A stretch of DNA of 64,000 nt from Altericroceibacterium indicum. GTDB lineage: Bacteria > Pseudomonadota > Alphaproteobacteria > Sphingomonadales > Sphingomonadaceae. Under the pieces are notes generated by a model that saw only the letters and a program-made list of their open reading frames with translations, was not told where the DNA came from and searched no databases. The translations under genes and the position numbers were made by a program. The DNA lies in contig NZ_WTYQ01000003.1 of NCBI RefSeq assembly GCF_009828105.1, forward strand, positions 434,001 to 498,000, in the 5' to 3' direction. The stretch's first letter is position 1. Each line of letters begins with the position of its first letter. Positions 8,923-17,362 of the stretch are shown piece after piece.

Positions 8923-9779
8923 CGGGTGAGCATGTCGCGCAGTTCTGCATCCTGATCTGCACGCAGGGGAGCCGTACCAAAGAAGCGCTCAAACGCCTCT
9001 GCCGCCTGCCCGATCAGCATGTGCAGCCCGTCGATGGTCGGAAAACCGGCAGCCCGTGCCGCTTTCAACAGCGGCGTATCGACCGGATGCGTCACAATAT
9101 CGTAGAAGATACTGCCCGGCGGTGCATGGCTAAGATCAAAGGCGAGCGGCGGTTGCCCCTCCATACCCAATGGGCTGGCATTGACAATCAGATCGAAAAT
9201 ACCTGTCCGATCATCAAAGGCGAAATTCGTCTCATCCGCAAAATGCGCAAGCGAAACGACATGATGCTCACCTTGCGGGTCCAACTCATCAAGCAATGCG
9301 CGCGCCTTGTCAGGATTACGCCCGGCCACCACCAGAACGATATTGGCCCGTGCCAGCGCCACGATAATGGCCCGCGCCGCGCCGCCCGTGCCCAGCACGC
9401 GCGCCATGCGGAAAAGGTGCTGCTGCGCCAGAAAGGGCTTCAAAGGGTCGAGAAAGCCGCTGGCATCGGTATTATAACCGAGCAGGCTGCCATCTTCCTC
9501 CCGGATGATCGTATTCACTGCCCCAATATCGCGGGCCAGCGGATCAAGCTTGTCGAGCAGCGGTATGACCGCCTGCTTATGTGGCATAGTGACATTGCAT
9601 CCACGCCAGAGCCCATCTGCCCGGCGCTCAGCGAGATAGGCTTCCAGCCCCGCTGCAGTCACATGATGCGCCTCATATGTTGCATCAATGCCAAGTTCTC
9701 TTAGCCAATAAGTGTGAATAGCAGGCGATTTGGACTGGCTGATCGGATCACCGATCACTTCAGCATAGGGACGTGTCAT
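8919..9779 (-). CDS. aroE: Shikimate dehydrogenase (NADP)
   Basis: A 286-residue enzyme that reduces 3-dehydroshikimate in aromatic amino acid synthesis. The substrate site 'SQSKSPAIH' is at residues 14-22, the catalytic Lys68 lies in NVTMPHK, and the conserved 'GYNTDASGF' is followed by the nucleotide loop GTGGAARAI. The gene overlaps both maf (4 bp) and coaE (4 bp), which makes one translationally coupled block with ppsR. Confidence 0.95.
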   Translation of the reverse strand: MTRPYAEVIGDPISQSKSPAIHTYWLRELGIDATYEAHHVTAAGLEAYLAERRADGLWRGCNVTMPHKQAVIPLLDKLDPLARDIGAVNTIIREEDGSLLGYNTDASGFLDPLKPFLAQQHLFRMARVLGTGGAARAIIVALARANIVLVVAGRNPDKARALLDELDPQGEHHVVSLAHFADETNFAFDDRTGIFDLIVNASPLGMEGQPPLAFDLSHAPPGSIFYDIVTHPVDTPLLKAARAAGFPTIDGLHMLIGQAAEAFERFFGTAPLRADQDAELRDMLTR

Positions 9780-10360
9780 TGCGGCAATTCTCCAAAGTCG
9801 CGCAATGCGCCCAGCACGGGGAGCAAAGGCATCCCCAATATGGTAAAGTGATCGCCTTCCATCCGCTCGAACAATTGCACCCCCATGGCTTCAATCCGAA
9901 ACACGCCTACGCAATAGGACACTTCCGGCCATTCAGCGTCCAGATAGGAGGCGATGAAATCTTCAGAGAGCACGCGGCAATGAAGAGTCGCAAGCGCGTG
10001 ATGGCGCCACACGATAGCTCCATCACGTGCCAGTGTTGCGGCGCTGTAGAGGTGCATAGGCCGGCCGGAAAAGCAGCGCAGATGGTCAACCGCCTGTTCA
10101 CGGCTTTCAGGCTTGTCGAACCGCTTGCCATCAACGCAGATAAGGGAATCGCTGCCCAGTACCAACCTGCCCGGATTGGAAGCGGAAACGGCCAGCGCCT
10201 TGGCTTGCGCGAGCTGCAAAGCAATCTCTGCAGGCTCAGCATCTTCAAATGAGGCTTCCAGTGCGCGTTCATCAAGATGGGCCGGTTGCGCTTCAAAAGA
10301 GACACCGGCAGCCTCCAGCATCGCCTTTCTGGAGGCGCTTTGTGACGCAAGAATAATCAT
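9776..10360 (-). CDS. maf: Maf-like nucleoside triphosphate pyrophosphatase
   Basis: A 194-residue Maf/Ham1-fold pyrophosphatase. It begins with the family motif '[16 protein letters not shown]' and has 'LGSDSLI' and 'SREQAVDHL' as further landmarks. Members hydrolyse dTTP/UTP or m7GTP and modified nucleotides, acting in nucleotide sanitation or division arrest. Subtype (YhdE- or YceF-like) is not settled here. It overlaps ppsR and aroE by 4 bp each. Confidence 0.93.
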   Translation of the reverse strand: MIILASQSASRKAMLEAAGVSFEAQPAHLDERALEASFEDAEPAEIALQLAQAKALAVSASNPGRLVLGSDSLICVDGKRFDKPESREQAVDHLRCFSGRPMHLYSAATLARDGAIVWRHHALATLHCRVLSEDFIASYLDAEWPEVSYCVGVFRIEAMGVQLFERMEGDHFTILGMPLLPVLGALRDFGELPQ

Positions 10361-11202
10361 ATTGGCTTGGTTCCAATGCGAGGCGGAATGTCCCTCGCTT
10401 CGCGTTCATTATATAGTCGGATGATTGCCGCAGCGGTCTCTTCGATAGAGCGCCGTGTCACGTCAATCACCGGCCAGCCATTATCGGCAAACATCCGCCG
10501 GGCAAAGGCTACTTCCTTTTCCACCCGCTCTTCATCGACATAATCCGTCTCATTGCCTTCATTGAGCGTCAGCAGCCGGTTGCGGCGGATCTGCACAAGC
10601 CGCCTTGGGGCGGTCGTCAGCCCCACAATCAGCGGATGGCGAAGCTGGAATAGCGATGGCGGGGGCGGGCTTTCCACCACCAGCGGAATATTGGCCACCT
10701 TATAGCCGCGATTGGCGAGATAGATGCTGGTAGGCGTTTTCGAACTGCGCGAGACACCGGCAAGGAGAATATCGGAATCTTCCCATTCCTCCCAGGCAAT
10801 CCCATCATCATGCGCAATCGTGAAGTGAATCGCATCCACCCGGCGGAAATAGGCATCATCGAGCGCATGCTGGCGGCCTGGCCTTCCGCGCGCTTCCTGC
10901 CCGAACAATTCTTCCAGCGAAGAGGTCACGGCATCCAATGCCGCGACATGGGGCAACCCCAATGCACGGCACCGTTCTTCCAACCGGCGGCGGATATCAG
11001 GATTGACCAGCGTGAAGAGCACGAGGCCCGGATTGGCAGCCAGTTCCTCCACGATCCGATCAAGATGCTGGTTGGAGCGCACCATAGGCCAGAAATGGCG
11101 GATAACATCAGCATTTTCGAACTGGGCAAGTGACGCTTTTACAACCATTTCCAGCGTCTCGCCGGTAGAGTCAGACAGCAAATGGAGGTGTAATCGGCTC
11201 AT
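10357..11202 (-). CDS. ppsR: Pyruvate phosphate dikinase / PEP synthase regulatory protein
   Basis: A 281-residue DUF299-family bifunctional kinase/pyrophosphorylase that switches pyruvate phosphate dikinase or PEP synthase on and off by ADP-dependent phosphorylation. The P-loop-like motif GVSRSSKT is at residues 149-156. It is the first gene of the leftward ppsR-maf-aroE-coaE block, and its 5' end borders the proposed replication origin. The target dikinase is not in the window. Confidence 0.93.
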   Translation of the reverse strand: MSRLHLHLLSDSTGETLEMVVKASLAQFENADVIRHFWPMVRSNQHLDRIVEELAANPGLVLFTLVNPDIRRRLEERCRALGLPHVAALDAVTSSLEELFGQEARGRPGRQHALDDAYFRRVDAIHFTIAHDDGIAWEEWEDSDILLAGVSRSSKTPTSIYLANRGYKVANIPLVVESPPPPSLFQLRHPLIVGLTTAPRRLVQIRRNRLLTLNEGNETDYVDEERVEKEVAFARRMFADNGWPVIDVTRRSIEETAAAIIRLYNEREARDIPPRIGTKPI

Positions 11203-11222
11203 TCAGCGCCCCTTGCGCGACT

Positions 11223-11231
11223 TGTGGACAA
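11223..11231 (-). promoter_or_regulatory. DnaA box candidate
   Basis: Minus-strand TTGTCCACA, one mismatch from the TTATCCACA consensus and identical to the weaker class of box described in Caulobacter. It lies 20 bp upstream of the ppsR start inside the putative origin. Confidence 0.6.
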
Positions 11232-11455
11232 TCAAGGGCATAAACCACGGCACAAGCCTGCGGACAAGTTCGGGGATAGATTCACTACCCACTGCCAGCC
11301 GATTCTCCCGGCGTGTTGCGAACAGAAGAGGGAGTCTTTCAACAGGCTGTGGAGAGCGGGCATAAGAGTCGTTTGACTCAACCAGAGTCGAGAGTCGCCA
11401 TTCGGACTCTTTCTGGCTTCTCGACAAGAAATAATGCAGTGGGCCGATATCCCCA

Positions 11456-11464
11456 GTATCCACA
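11456..11464 (+). promoter_or_regulatory. DnaA box candidate
   Basis: GTATCCACA matches TTATCCACA at eight of nine positions. It is next to the AT-rich stretch before hemE; a weaker look-alike, ATATCCCCA, is just upstream. This is the expected arrangement of a box beside the unwinding element. Confidence 0.6.
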
Positions 11465-11523
11465 GGGCCAACAGACTCCAGAATCCTTTAATAAGACTCA
11501 ATTTTTTTGATCGGACCGCCACA

Positions 11524-12549
11524 ATGCCAGGAATCCTCCTCGACACTTTGAACCGGAAAAACACTGCTCAGCGGCCTATATGGCTCATGCGGCAAGCAGG
11601 GCGATATTTGCCTGAATACCGGGCCTTACGAGCCGAAAAAGGTGGCTTTCTTGAACTGGTCTATGATTGCGAAGCCGCAGCAGAAGTGACTCTGCAACCA
11701 GTGAGACGCTTTGGTTTTGACGGGGCAATTCTGTTTTCCGATATTTTGATCGTGCCTTATGCCATGGGTCAGAATCTGGAATTTCTGGCAGGTGAAGGTC
11801 CACGGCTTTCACCGCCATTGGTGGATCAGGCACTTGAAACGCTGGAGATGGTCCCACAGCGCCTTCAGCCGATTTACAACACCGTGTCCCGTGTTCGCGA
11901 GCAATTGAGCCCTGAGACCACCTTGCTAGGCTTTGCTGGCAGCCCATGGACCGTTGCAACTTATATGGTCGCGGGTGAAGGCAGCCGTGATCAGCATGTG
12001 ACTCGTGCCATGGCTTATCGGGATCCAGAAGCTTTTCAGACCATCATTGATTCCATCAGCGCTGTGACGGTGGAATATTTGTGTGGTCAAATCGAAGCAG
12101 GGGCTGAATCAGTCCAACTCTTCGATAGCTGGTCCGGGACTCTTGCACCGGATGAATTTGAACGCTGGGTGATTGCTCCCAATGCGTTCATTGCGAGTCA
12201 GATCAAAGCGCGATTCCCGCATGTGCCTGTGATTGGTTTTCCAAAAGGTGCTGGGGCAAAATTGGCTGCCTATGCGCGTGAAACCGGGGTTGATGCTGTC
12301 GGGGTAGACGAAACGGTCGATCCGCTCTGGGCAGCAGCAGAATTGCCAGATGGAATGCCGGTGCAGGGGAATCTGGACCCCTTGCTCCTTTTGGCCGGAA
12401 GCGCATCGCTCGAACAACGCGCTATCGCGATTCTCGAAGCCTTTGCCGACCGCCCTCATGTCTTCAATCTGGGACATGGAATCGACCGGCATACCCCGAT
12501 CAGCCATGTTGAACGCCTGCTTGCGACAATCCGCAACTGGCGGGGATGA
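11524..12549 (+). CDS. hemE: Uroporphyrinogen decarboxylase
   Basis: A 341-residue enzyme that converts uroporphyrinogen III to coproporphyrinogen III in heme synthesis. The N-terminal signature 'RPIWLMRQAGRYLPEYR' and the later 'FPKGAG' and 'GNLDPLLL' motifs are clear. The frame is open for 30 codons further upstream, into the putative origin, but the ATG used here gives the normal family start. hemJ follows 32 bp downstream. Confidence 0.95.
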   Translation: MPGILLDTLNRKNTAQRPIWLMRQAGRYLPEYRALRAEKGGFLELVYDCEAAAEVTLQPVRRFGFDGAILFSDILIVPYAMGQNLEFLAGEGPRLSPPLVDQALETLEMVPQRLQPIYNTVSRVREQLSPETTLLGFAGSPWTVATYMVAGEGSRDQHVTRAMAYRDPEAFQTIIDSISAVTVEYLCGQIEAGAESVQLFDSWSGTLAPDEFERWVIAPNAFIASQIKARFPHVPVIGFPKGAGAKLAAYARETGVDAVGVDETVDPLWAAAELPDGMPVQGNLDPLLLLAGSASLEQRAIAILEAFADRPHVFNLGHGIDRHTPISHVERLLATIRNWRG

Positions 12550-12581
12550 CTCAGGCGTTCTAAAGGCGTAAATTCCCTTCT

Positions 12582-13025
12582 ATGCAGGATGCTCTCTCCA
12601 TGATTTATCTCTGGCTGAAAGCCGGCCATATCATTTTCGTAATTTTCTGGATGGCGGGGCTTTTCATGCTCCCGCGATATTTCGTGTATCATCAGGAATG
12701 CGCGCCGGATTCCCCTGAAAATGCCATGTGGGTGGACCGGGAGCGCAAGCTGCTCAAGATTATCCTCAATCCATCCTTGATCGTTGTCTGGGTGCTGGGG
12801 TTGGCTCTGGCCTATTCTCTCAATGCCTGGAGCGAAGGCTGGCTTCATGCCAAGCTCGCTCTCGTCCTGCTGCTTAGCGGATATCATGGTTGGATGGCCT
12901 CTTATGCCAAGAAGCTGGCGCGCGGTGAACGGCCCTTGTCAGGAAAGACTCTGCGTCTGCTGAACGAGATTCCAGGCGTTACGGCTGCCATCATCGTAAT
13001 TCTGGTGGTCGTGAAACCCTTCTGA
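12582..13025 (+). CDS. hemJ: Protoporphyrinogen IX oxidase HemJ
   Basis: A 147-residue integral membrane protein with four predicted helices, the third oxidase type used by alphaproteobacteria to make protoporphyrin IX. The conserved first-helix His is in 'LKAGHIIFVIFWMAGLF' and a second in 'LLSGYHGWM'. A start at the sixth codon after this one (12600) is possible. Pairing with hemE supports the heme role, and no hemG or hemY is in the window. Confidence 0.9.
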   Translation: MQDALSMIYLWLKAGHIIFVIFWMAGLFMLPRYFVYHQECAPDSPENAMWVDRERKLLKIILNPSLIVVWVLGLALAYSLNAWSEGWLHAKLALVLLLSGYHGWMASYAKKLARGERPLSGKTLRLLNEIPGVTAAIIVILVVVKPF

Positions 13026-13247
13026 TCTCCGATTCCATTTTGAATCTCTTTTGCCGGCGGGCTTTTATCAGCTCGCCGCGAAGATTTGGCGGATGGTCTT
13101 GAATCGCACGCTTGTGAATTGACCTTAATGCCGCTCAGGCTTATTAAGGCTGCTATCCGGTAATCGGCAGCCATATCTGGCGGCCAGGCCTGCTTTCTCC
13201 AAGCCCATAGGTCCACCGGCACCTTCTCCTTTGAGTGGAACTCCACA

Positions 13248-14504
13248 ATGCATTTAAAAGAATTAAAAAAACGGGCGCCGGCTGAGCTGGTGTCCATGGC
13301 TGAAGAAATGGGCGTTGAAGGCGCCTCAACCATGCGCCGCCAGGATCTCATGTTCGCCATTCTCAAAGAAGTGGCGGATGATGGTGAAGAAATTCTCGGT
13401 GTTGGCACGATTGAAGTGCTGCAGGATGGCTTTGGCTTTCTGCGTTCGCCCGAAGCGAATTACCTCGCCGGGCCGGACGACATCTATGTCTCTCCCAATC
13501 AGGTCCGCAAATGGGGCCTGAGGACCGGTGACACGGTTGAAGGCGAAATCCGCGCCCCGCGTGACGGGGAACGCTACTTCGCGCTGACAAAGCTCCTGAA
13601 GGTCAATTTCGATGATCCGGATGCTGTCCGTCATCGTACCAATTTTGATAACCTCACACCGCTTTATCCGGATGAAAGCCTCAATCTCGATACGATTGAC
13701 CCGACGGTTAAAGACAAATCAGCCCGTGTGATCGATCTGATCGCGCCACAGGGGAAGGGCCAGCGCGCCCTGATCGTCGCACCGCCGCGCACCGGTAAAA
13801 CCGTGTTGCTGCAAAATATGGCCAAGGCGATCACCGATAATCATCCTGAAGTATTCCTGATCGTTCTGCTCGTGGATGAACGGCCGGAAGAAGTCACCGA
13901 CATGCAGCGTTCGGTGAATGGTGAAGTGATTTCATCAACCTTCGATGAACCCGCGCAGCGCCATGTTCAGGTGGCTGAAATGGTGCTCGAAAAGGCCAAG
14001 CGTCTGGTGGAGCATAAGAAGGATGTGGTCATCCTGCTCGATTCCATCACCCGTCTTGGCCGGGCCTATAATACGGTGGTGCCAAGCTCTGGTAAGGTGC
14101 TGACAGGCGGTGTTGATGCCAATGCCCTGCAGCGCCCGAAGCGCTTCTTTGGTGCAGCGCGCAATATCGAAGAAGGCGGTTCGCTTTCCATCATCGCCAC
14201 TGCGCTGATCGATACCGGCAGCCGCATGGATGAAGTCATCTTCGAAGAGTTCAAGGGGACGGGTAACTCTGAAATCGTGCTGGATCGCAAGGTTGCGGAT
14301 AAGCGCATCTTCCCGGCGCTCGATGTTGGCAAGTCCGGCACCCGTAAGGAAGAGCTTCTGGTCGGCAAGGATCAGCTCTCCAAGATGTGGGTGCTGCGCC
14401 GGATTCTCATGCAGATGGGCACGATCGATGCGATGGAATTCCTGCTCGACAAGATGAAGGATTCGAAAACCAACGAAGATTTCTTCGCCACGATGAATCA
14501 GTAA
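13248..14504 (+). CDS. rho: Transcription termination factor Rho
   Basis: A 418-residue hexameric RNA helicase that ends transcription at Rho-dependent sites. The N-terminal Rho-N and cold-shock-like RNA-binding domains (about residues 1-120) precede the ATPase domain with Walker A 'APPRTGKT' at residues 178-185, the '[10 protein letters not shown]' Walker B region and the '[20 protein letters not shown]' Q-loop area. A 222-bp leader precedes it, without an open frame; rho leaders are often autoregulatory. A strong terminator follows. Confidence 0.96.
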   Translation: MHLKELKKRAPAELVSMAEEMGVEGASTMRRQDLMFAILKEVADDGEEILGVGTIEVLQDGFGFLRSPEANYLAGPDDIYVSPNQVRKWGLRTGDTVEGEIRAPRDGERYFALTKLLKVNFDDPDAVRHRTNFDNLTPLYPDESLNLDTIDPTVKDKSARVIDLIAPQGKGQRALIVAPPRTGKTVLLQNMAKAITDNHPEVFLIVLLVDERPEEVTDMQRSVNGEVISSTFDEPAQRHVQVAEMVLEKAKRLVEHKKDVVILLDSITRLGRAYNTVVPSSGKVLTGGVDANALQRPKRFFGAARNIEEGGSLSIIATALIDTGSRMDEVIFEEFKGTGNSEIVLDRKVADKRIFPALDVGKSGTRKEELLVGKDQLSKMWVLRRILMQMGTIDAMEFLLDKMKDSKTNEDFFATMNQ

Positions 14505-14525
14505 TCTTACCCGATTACCGGTCAC

Positions 14526-14566
14526 AAAAATCCCGCCTTTCCTCTCATTGGATCGGCGGGATTTTT
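14526..14566. terminator. Bidirectional intrinsic terminator after rho
   Basis: A 12-bp complementary pair (AAAAATCCCGCC with GGCGGGATTTTT) with a 17-base loop sits between convergent rho and the GOGAT-like gene. Both sides end in an A/T run, so it can stop transcription from either direction. Confidence 0.85.
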
Positions 14567-14612
14567 ATATTAAAAACAGATATTTACCGCAGTCTATACT
14601 GCAGCATAAAGT

Positions 14613-16238
14613 TCACTGTGCAGGTCGGAAATCCGAGGCCTGAGCGGCCTTCCAATATCGTGCATATTGCGTGTCTTCCGGGCTATCAAGCAGAGCATTC
14701 TTGGGCAGGAATTTATAGAACTGATCGATGCTATCAGACCGTACAGTGTTCCACCGCTGACCAATATGGCTGGGCTGAATCTCCCATGGAGAATTGAGCC
14801 CCATGGCAACCACAATATCACGCAACCCTTTGACCGTTTCCTTGTGATAGCGGGCCACGCGGGTCGCCTTGTCTTCAACCACCAGGCCCCGTTGCCGGGT
14901 TGCATCCTGTGTAGCCACGCCTGTCGGGCAAGTGTCTGTATGGCAGCGCATGGATTGCACACATCCCAGCGCAAACATGAAGGCTCTTGCTGCATTGCAC
15001 CAATCTGCCCCCAATCCCAATTGCATGGCCATATTCGCCCCGGAATGAACCTTGCCACTGGAGGCGATTTTGATCTCATCCTTCAACCCGCAACCCACCA
15101 GTGCATTGCGCATGATGATAAGGCCTTCCCGCAAGGGCAGGCCAACCCGATTGGACAGTTCAATCGGAGCCGCGCCGGTTCCGCCTTCGGCACCATCGAC
15201 TGTGATGAAGTCGAGCCTGATTCCGGTCTCCAGCATGGCTTTCATCACCGCAAAGACTTCGTGTTGCTGGCCGATACAGAGCTTGATTCCGACGGGTTTG
15301 CCGCCCGACATATCGCGCAGACGGGCAGCCCATTCGAGCATTTCAATCGGTGTTGAAAAGGCAGAGTGACCGGGAGGGGAGAGGCAATCCTTGCCTACCG
15401 GGACCTGTCGTGCCTCAGCAATTTCCTCTGTGACCTTACTGCCCGGAAGCAGGCCACCATGGCCGGGCTTGGCACCCTGACTAAGCTTGATCTCGATCAT
15501 TTTGACCTGATCGCTTTGCGCCGTCTCCTGAAAGCGATCGGCACAGAAATGGCCATCATCTGTCCGGCAACCAAAGTAACCGCTGCCCAATTCCCACACC
15601 AGATCGCCACCATGGGCGGCGTGATAACGTGACAGCCCGCCTTCGCCGGTGTCATGGTAAAATCCACCCAGCTTGGCACCTTTGTTCAAAGCCATGATGG
15701 CATTGGCTGAAAGCGCGCCAAAGCTCATCGCGGAGATGTTCAACAAGGATGCCTGATAGGGTTTTGAACATTGGCTGGAGCCGACCTGTGCCCGCCATTC
15801 AGCAGGAATGTCATCCTTGGGTTTGATGGAGTGGCTGAGCCACTCATATTCGTCGGAATAGACATCGAGTTCCGTGCCAAAAGGGTGGGAATCCAGCTCA
15901 CCTTTGGCACGGGCATAGACGAGGCTCCGCTCATCATGGTTGAATGGCCGTCCGTCGAGATCGCTCTCCACAATATAGCTGCGTAAAAATGGCCTCAGAT
16001 CCTCCATGATCCAGCGAAACCGGGCAATAAGGGGGTAATTGCGCCGGAGACTATGACGCGTCTGAAAACCATCCCACAAAGCGATGGCCAGCAGGGGAAG
16101 GGCAATGAGAAGCACCCATAGAGCGCGGCCTCCTATGAGTAGCGCTACTATGGCGAGAATGGCCAAAGCGGCGGTGGGTGCGAAACGGCGGAAGAGATTG
16201 GCGGAAGAACGCCAGTCTGCGTTGTTGGTCATCCCCAT
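14613..16238 (-). CDS. FMN-binding glutamate synthase family protein, membrane-anchored
   Basis: A 541-residue protein like the central and FMN domains of glutamate synthase large subunit, without the glutamine amidotransferase part. Residues about 20-55 form one or two membrane helices. The FMN barrel shows 'GAEGGTGAAP' and 'GKVHSGANMA', and cysteines in 'ALGCVQSMRCHTDTCPTG' fit a [3Fe-4S] site. Stand-alone members have unproven substrates. The start is placed just after the upstream hydrolase stop; an ATG six bases later is equally good. A frame-open extension into that gene is rejected. Confidence 0.85.
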   Translation of the reverse strand: MGMTNNADWRSSANLFRRFAPTAALAILAIVALLIGGRALWVLLIALPLLAIALWDGFQTRHSLRRNYPLIARFRWIMEDLRPFLRSYIVESDLDGRPFNHDERSLVYARAKGELDSHPFGTELDVYSDEYEWLSHSIKPKDDIPAEWRAQVGSSQCSKPYQASLLNISAMSFGALSANAIMALNKGAKLGGFYHDTGEGGLSRYHAAHGGDLVWELGSGYFGCRTDDGHFCADRFQETAQSDQVKMIEIKLSQGAKPGHGGLLPGSKVTEEIAEARQVPVGKDCLSPPGHSAFSTPIEMLEWAARLRDMSGGKPVGIKLCIGQQHEVFAVMKAMLETGIRLDFITVDGAEGGTGAAPIELSNRVGLPLREGLIIMRNALVGCGLKDEIKIASSGKVHSGANMAMQLGLGADWCNAARAFMFALGCVQSMRCHTDTCPTGVATQDATRQRGLVVEDKATRVARYHKETVKGLRDIVVAMGLNSPWEIQPSHIGQRWNTVRSDSIDQFYKFLPKNALLDSPEDTQYARYWKAAQASDFRPAQ

Positions 16239-16242
16239 AGCT

Positions 16243-16941
16243 TTATGCCAGATGGGTTTTGAAGAAATCTGCCGTGCGCGTGTCTGCCAGTTGCGCGGCC
16301 TCCTCACTGCGGCGCTTGCCAAATTCGGTGGCAAAGCCATGATCGAGGCCAGCATAATCATAGAGCGTCACACGCGGGTGATCGTCCAGCCCTTCATGCA
16401 TTCTGGCCTGGGTGTCCTTATCGACAAATCCGTCTTCCGTCGGAATATGCAGCATCAGCGGCTGAGCGATGGCGTGTTTTTCATTCAGCAGGCCATCAAT
16501 CCCCACGCCGTAATAGCCGACCGTGGCATCGCAATCCGTGCGCGCGGCAGTCATATAAGCAAGTCGGCCGCCAAGGCAGTATCCTACGGCACCAACCTTT
16601 TGCATTCCTTCTTCCTTGCGGAGATAGGTGATGGAAGCTTCAATATCGCGAATTCCGAGGTCCTGATCGAATTGCCCCATCAGATCGAGCGCCTGCTGCA
16701 TTTCCTTGTCGATGTCAGGATCAAGCTCGATGCCTGGCTCCAAACGCCAGAACAGATCGGGGGCGAGGGCGAGATAGCCTTCTTCGGCAAGTCGATCACA
16801 TTTGCGCCGGATTCCGGCATTCACGCCAAAGATCTCCTGAATCACAATGATGGCCGCTTTGGCTGTGCCTTGTGGCCGCGCAACATAGGCTGAAAAAGCA
16901 TCTGCACTATCAAGGGTGGAAATGCGAAGATTGGCGCTCAT
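16243..16941 (-). CDS. Dienelactone hydrolase family protein
   Basis: A 232-residue alpha/beta hydrolase with the Cys nucleophile in 'GYCLGGR', 'IQEIFGVN' near the N-terminus and a C-terminal His in 'DHGFATEFG'. Family members open dienelactones or act as general carboxymethylenebutenolidases in the cytosol. The ATG used has a GGGAGA site about 7 bases upstream on the minus strand; the longer frame upstream lacks one. It is followed directly by the GOGAT-like gene, probably one transcript. Confidence 0.88.
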   Translation of the reverse strand: MSANLRISTLDSADAFSAYVARPQGTAKAAIIVIQEIFGVNAGIRRKCDRLAEEGYLALAPDLFWRLEPGIELDPDIDKEMQQALDLMGQFDQDLGIRDIEASITYLRKEEGMQKVGAVGYCLGGRLAYMTAARTDCDATVGYYGVGIDGLLNEKHAIAQPLMLHIPTEDGFVDKDTQARMHEGLDDHPRVTLYDYAGLDHGFATEFGKRRSEEAAQLADTRTADFFKTHLA

Positions 16942-17044
16942 ATAGGATTCTCCCGGTGGTGTTGCGGATAGGACTATCCTATCAAACATACGGTTGTTGA
17001 GCAGCCATGTTCCTATTTGCAGCCCGAGGACAGGAGAGACAGCC

Positions 17045-17320
17045 ATGAAAGTGAATATCGAGATTGAATGCACGCCGCAGGAAGCGCGCAGCTTTATGGG
17101 TCTGCCCGATGTAGAGCGGGCGAATGAAGCCTATCTTGAGCAGATGTCCAAAGCGATGAAGGGCGTCTCCAACGTCGATCAGCTACAGGAATATGCAAAG
17201 CAACTTGCACCCATGGGGCAGATGGGCGTGAAATTCTTTCAAAGTCTGATGGAGAACAGTGCATCATTCAACGATGGTGCAAAGAAGTCTCGTCCATCCG
17301 ACGATAAGACCAAACCGTGA
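17045..17320 (+). CDS. DUF6489-like small protein
   Basis: A 91-residue hydrophilic protein beginning MKVNIEIECTPQEARSF, with a central amphipathic helix around 'QLAPMGQMGVKFFQSLMEN' and a polar Lys/Ser tail. It fits the DUF6489 family seen in sphingomonads, but the function is unknown. It has a clear GGAGAG site before the ATG. It lies between the divergent hydrolase and mnmE, 42 bp ahead of the latter. Confidence 0.75.
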   Translation: MKVNIEIECTPQEARSFMGLPDVERANEAYLEQMSKAMKGVSNVDQLQEYAKQLAPMGQMGVKFFQSLMENSASFNDGAKKSRPSDDKTKP

Positions 17321-17362
17321 ACGGCATCCTATTTTGACATATAAGCAGAGCGCTTGATTTCC

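Larger units (their letters stand above)
11203..11523. other. Putative chromosomal replication origin (oriC)
   Basis: This is the only gene-free gap over 300 bp. It separates leftward ppsR from rightward hemE. It holds eleven GANTC sites between 11279 and 11499, a DnaA-like box TTGTCCACA (minus strand, 11223-11231), a second box GTATCCACA (11456-11464), and an AT-rich stretch at 11481-11514 that could be the unwinding element. Its place beside hemE matches the Caulobacter origin, and parABS lies 7-11 kb away. The hemE promoter must also be here. The call is an inference from these signs; no replication data are available. Confidence 0.75.

Noticed and set aside
9021-9704. 227-codon open frame antisense to aroE
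   Set aside because: aroE is complete with all motifs; the antisense product is rich in Arg, His and Cys as expected of a shadow.
11434-11523. Longer hemE reading frame beginning at 11434
   Set aside because: The added 30 residues have no family counterpart and would place coding sequence over the second DnaA box and AT-rich part of the putative origin.
16084-16893. 269-codon open frame across the GOGAT-like and hydrolase genes on the plus strand
   Set aside because: It spans two real minus-strand genes, has no ribosome binding site and encodes no known fold.
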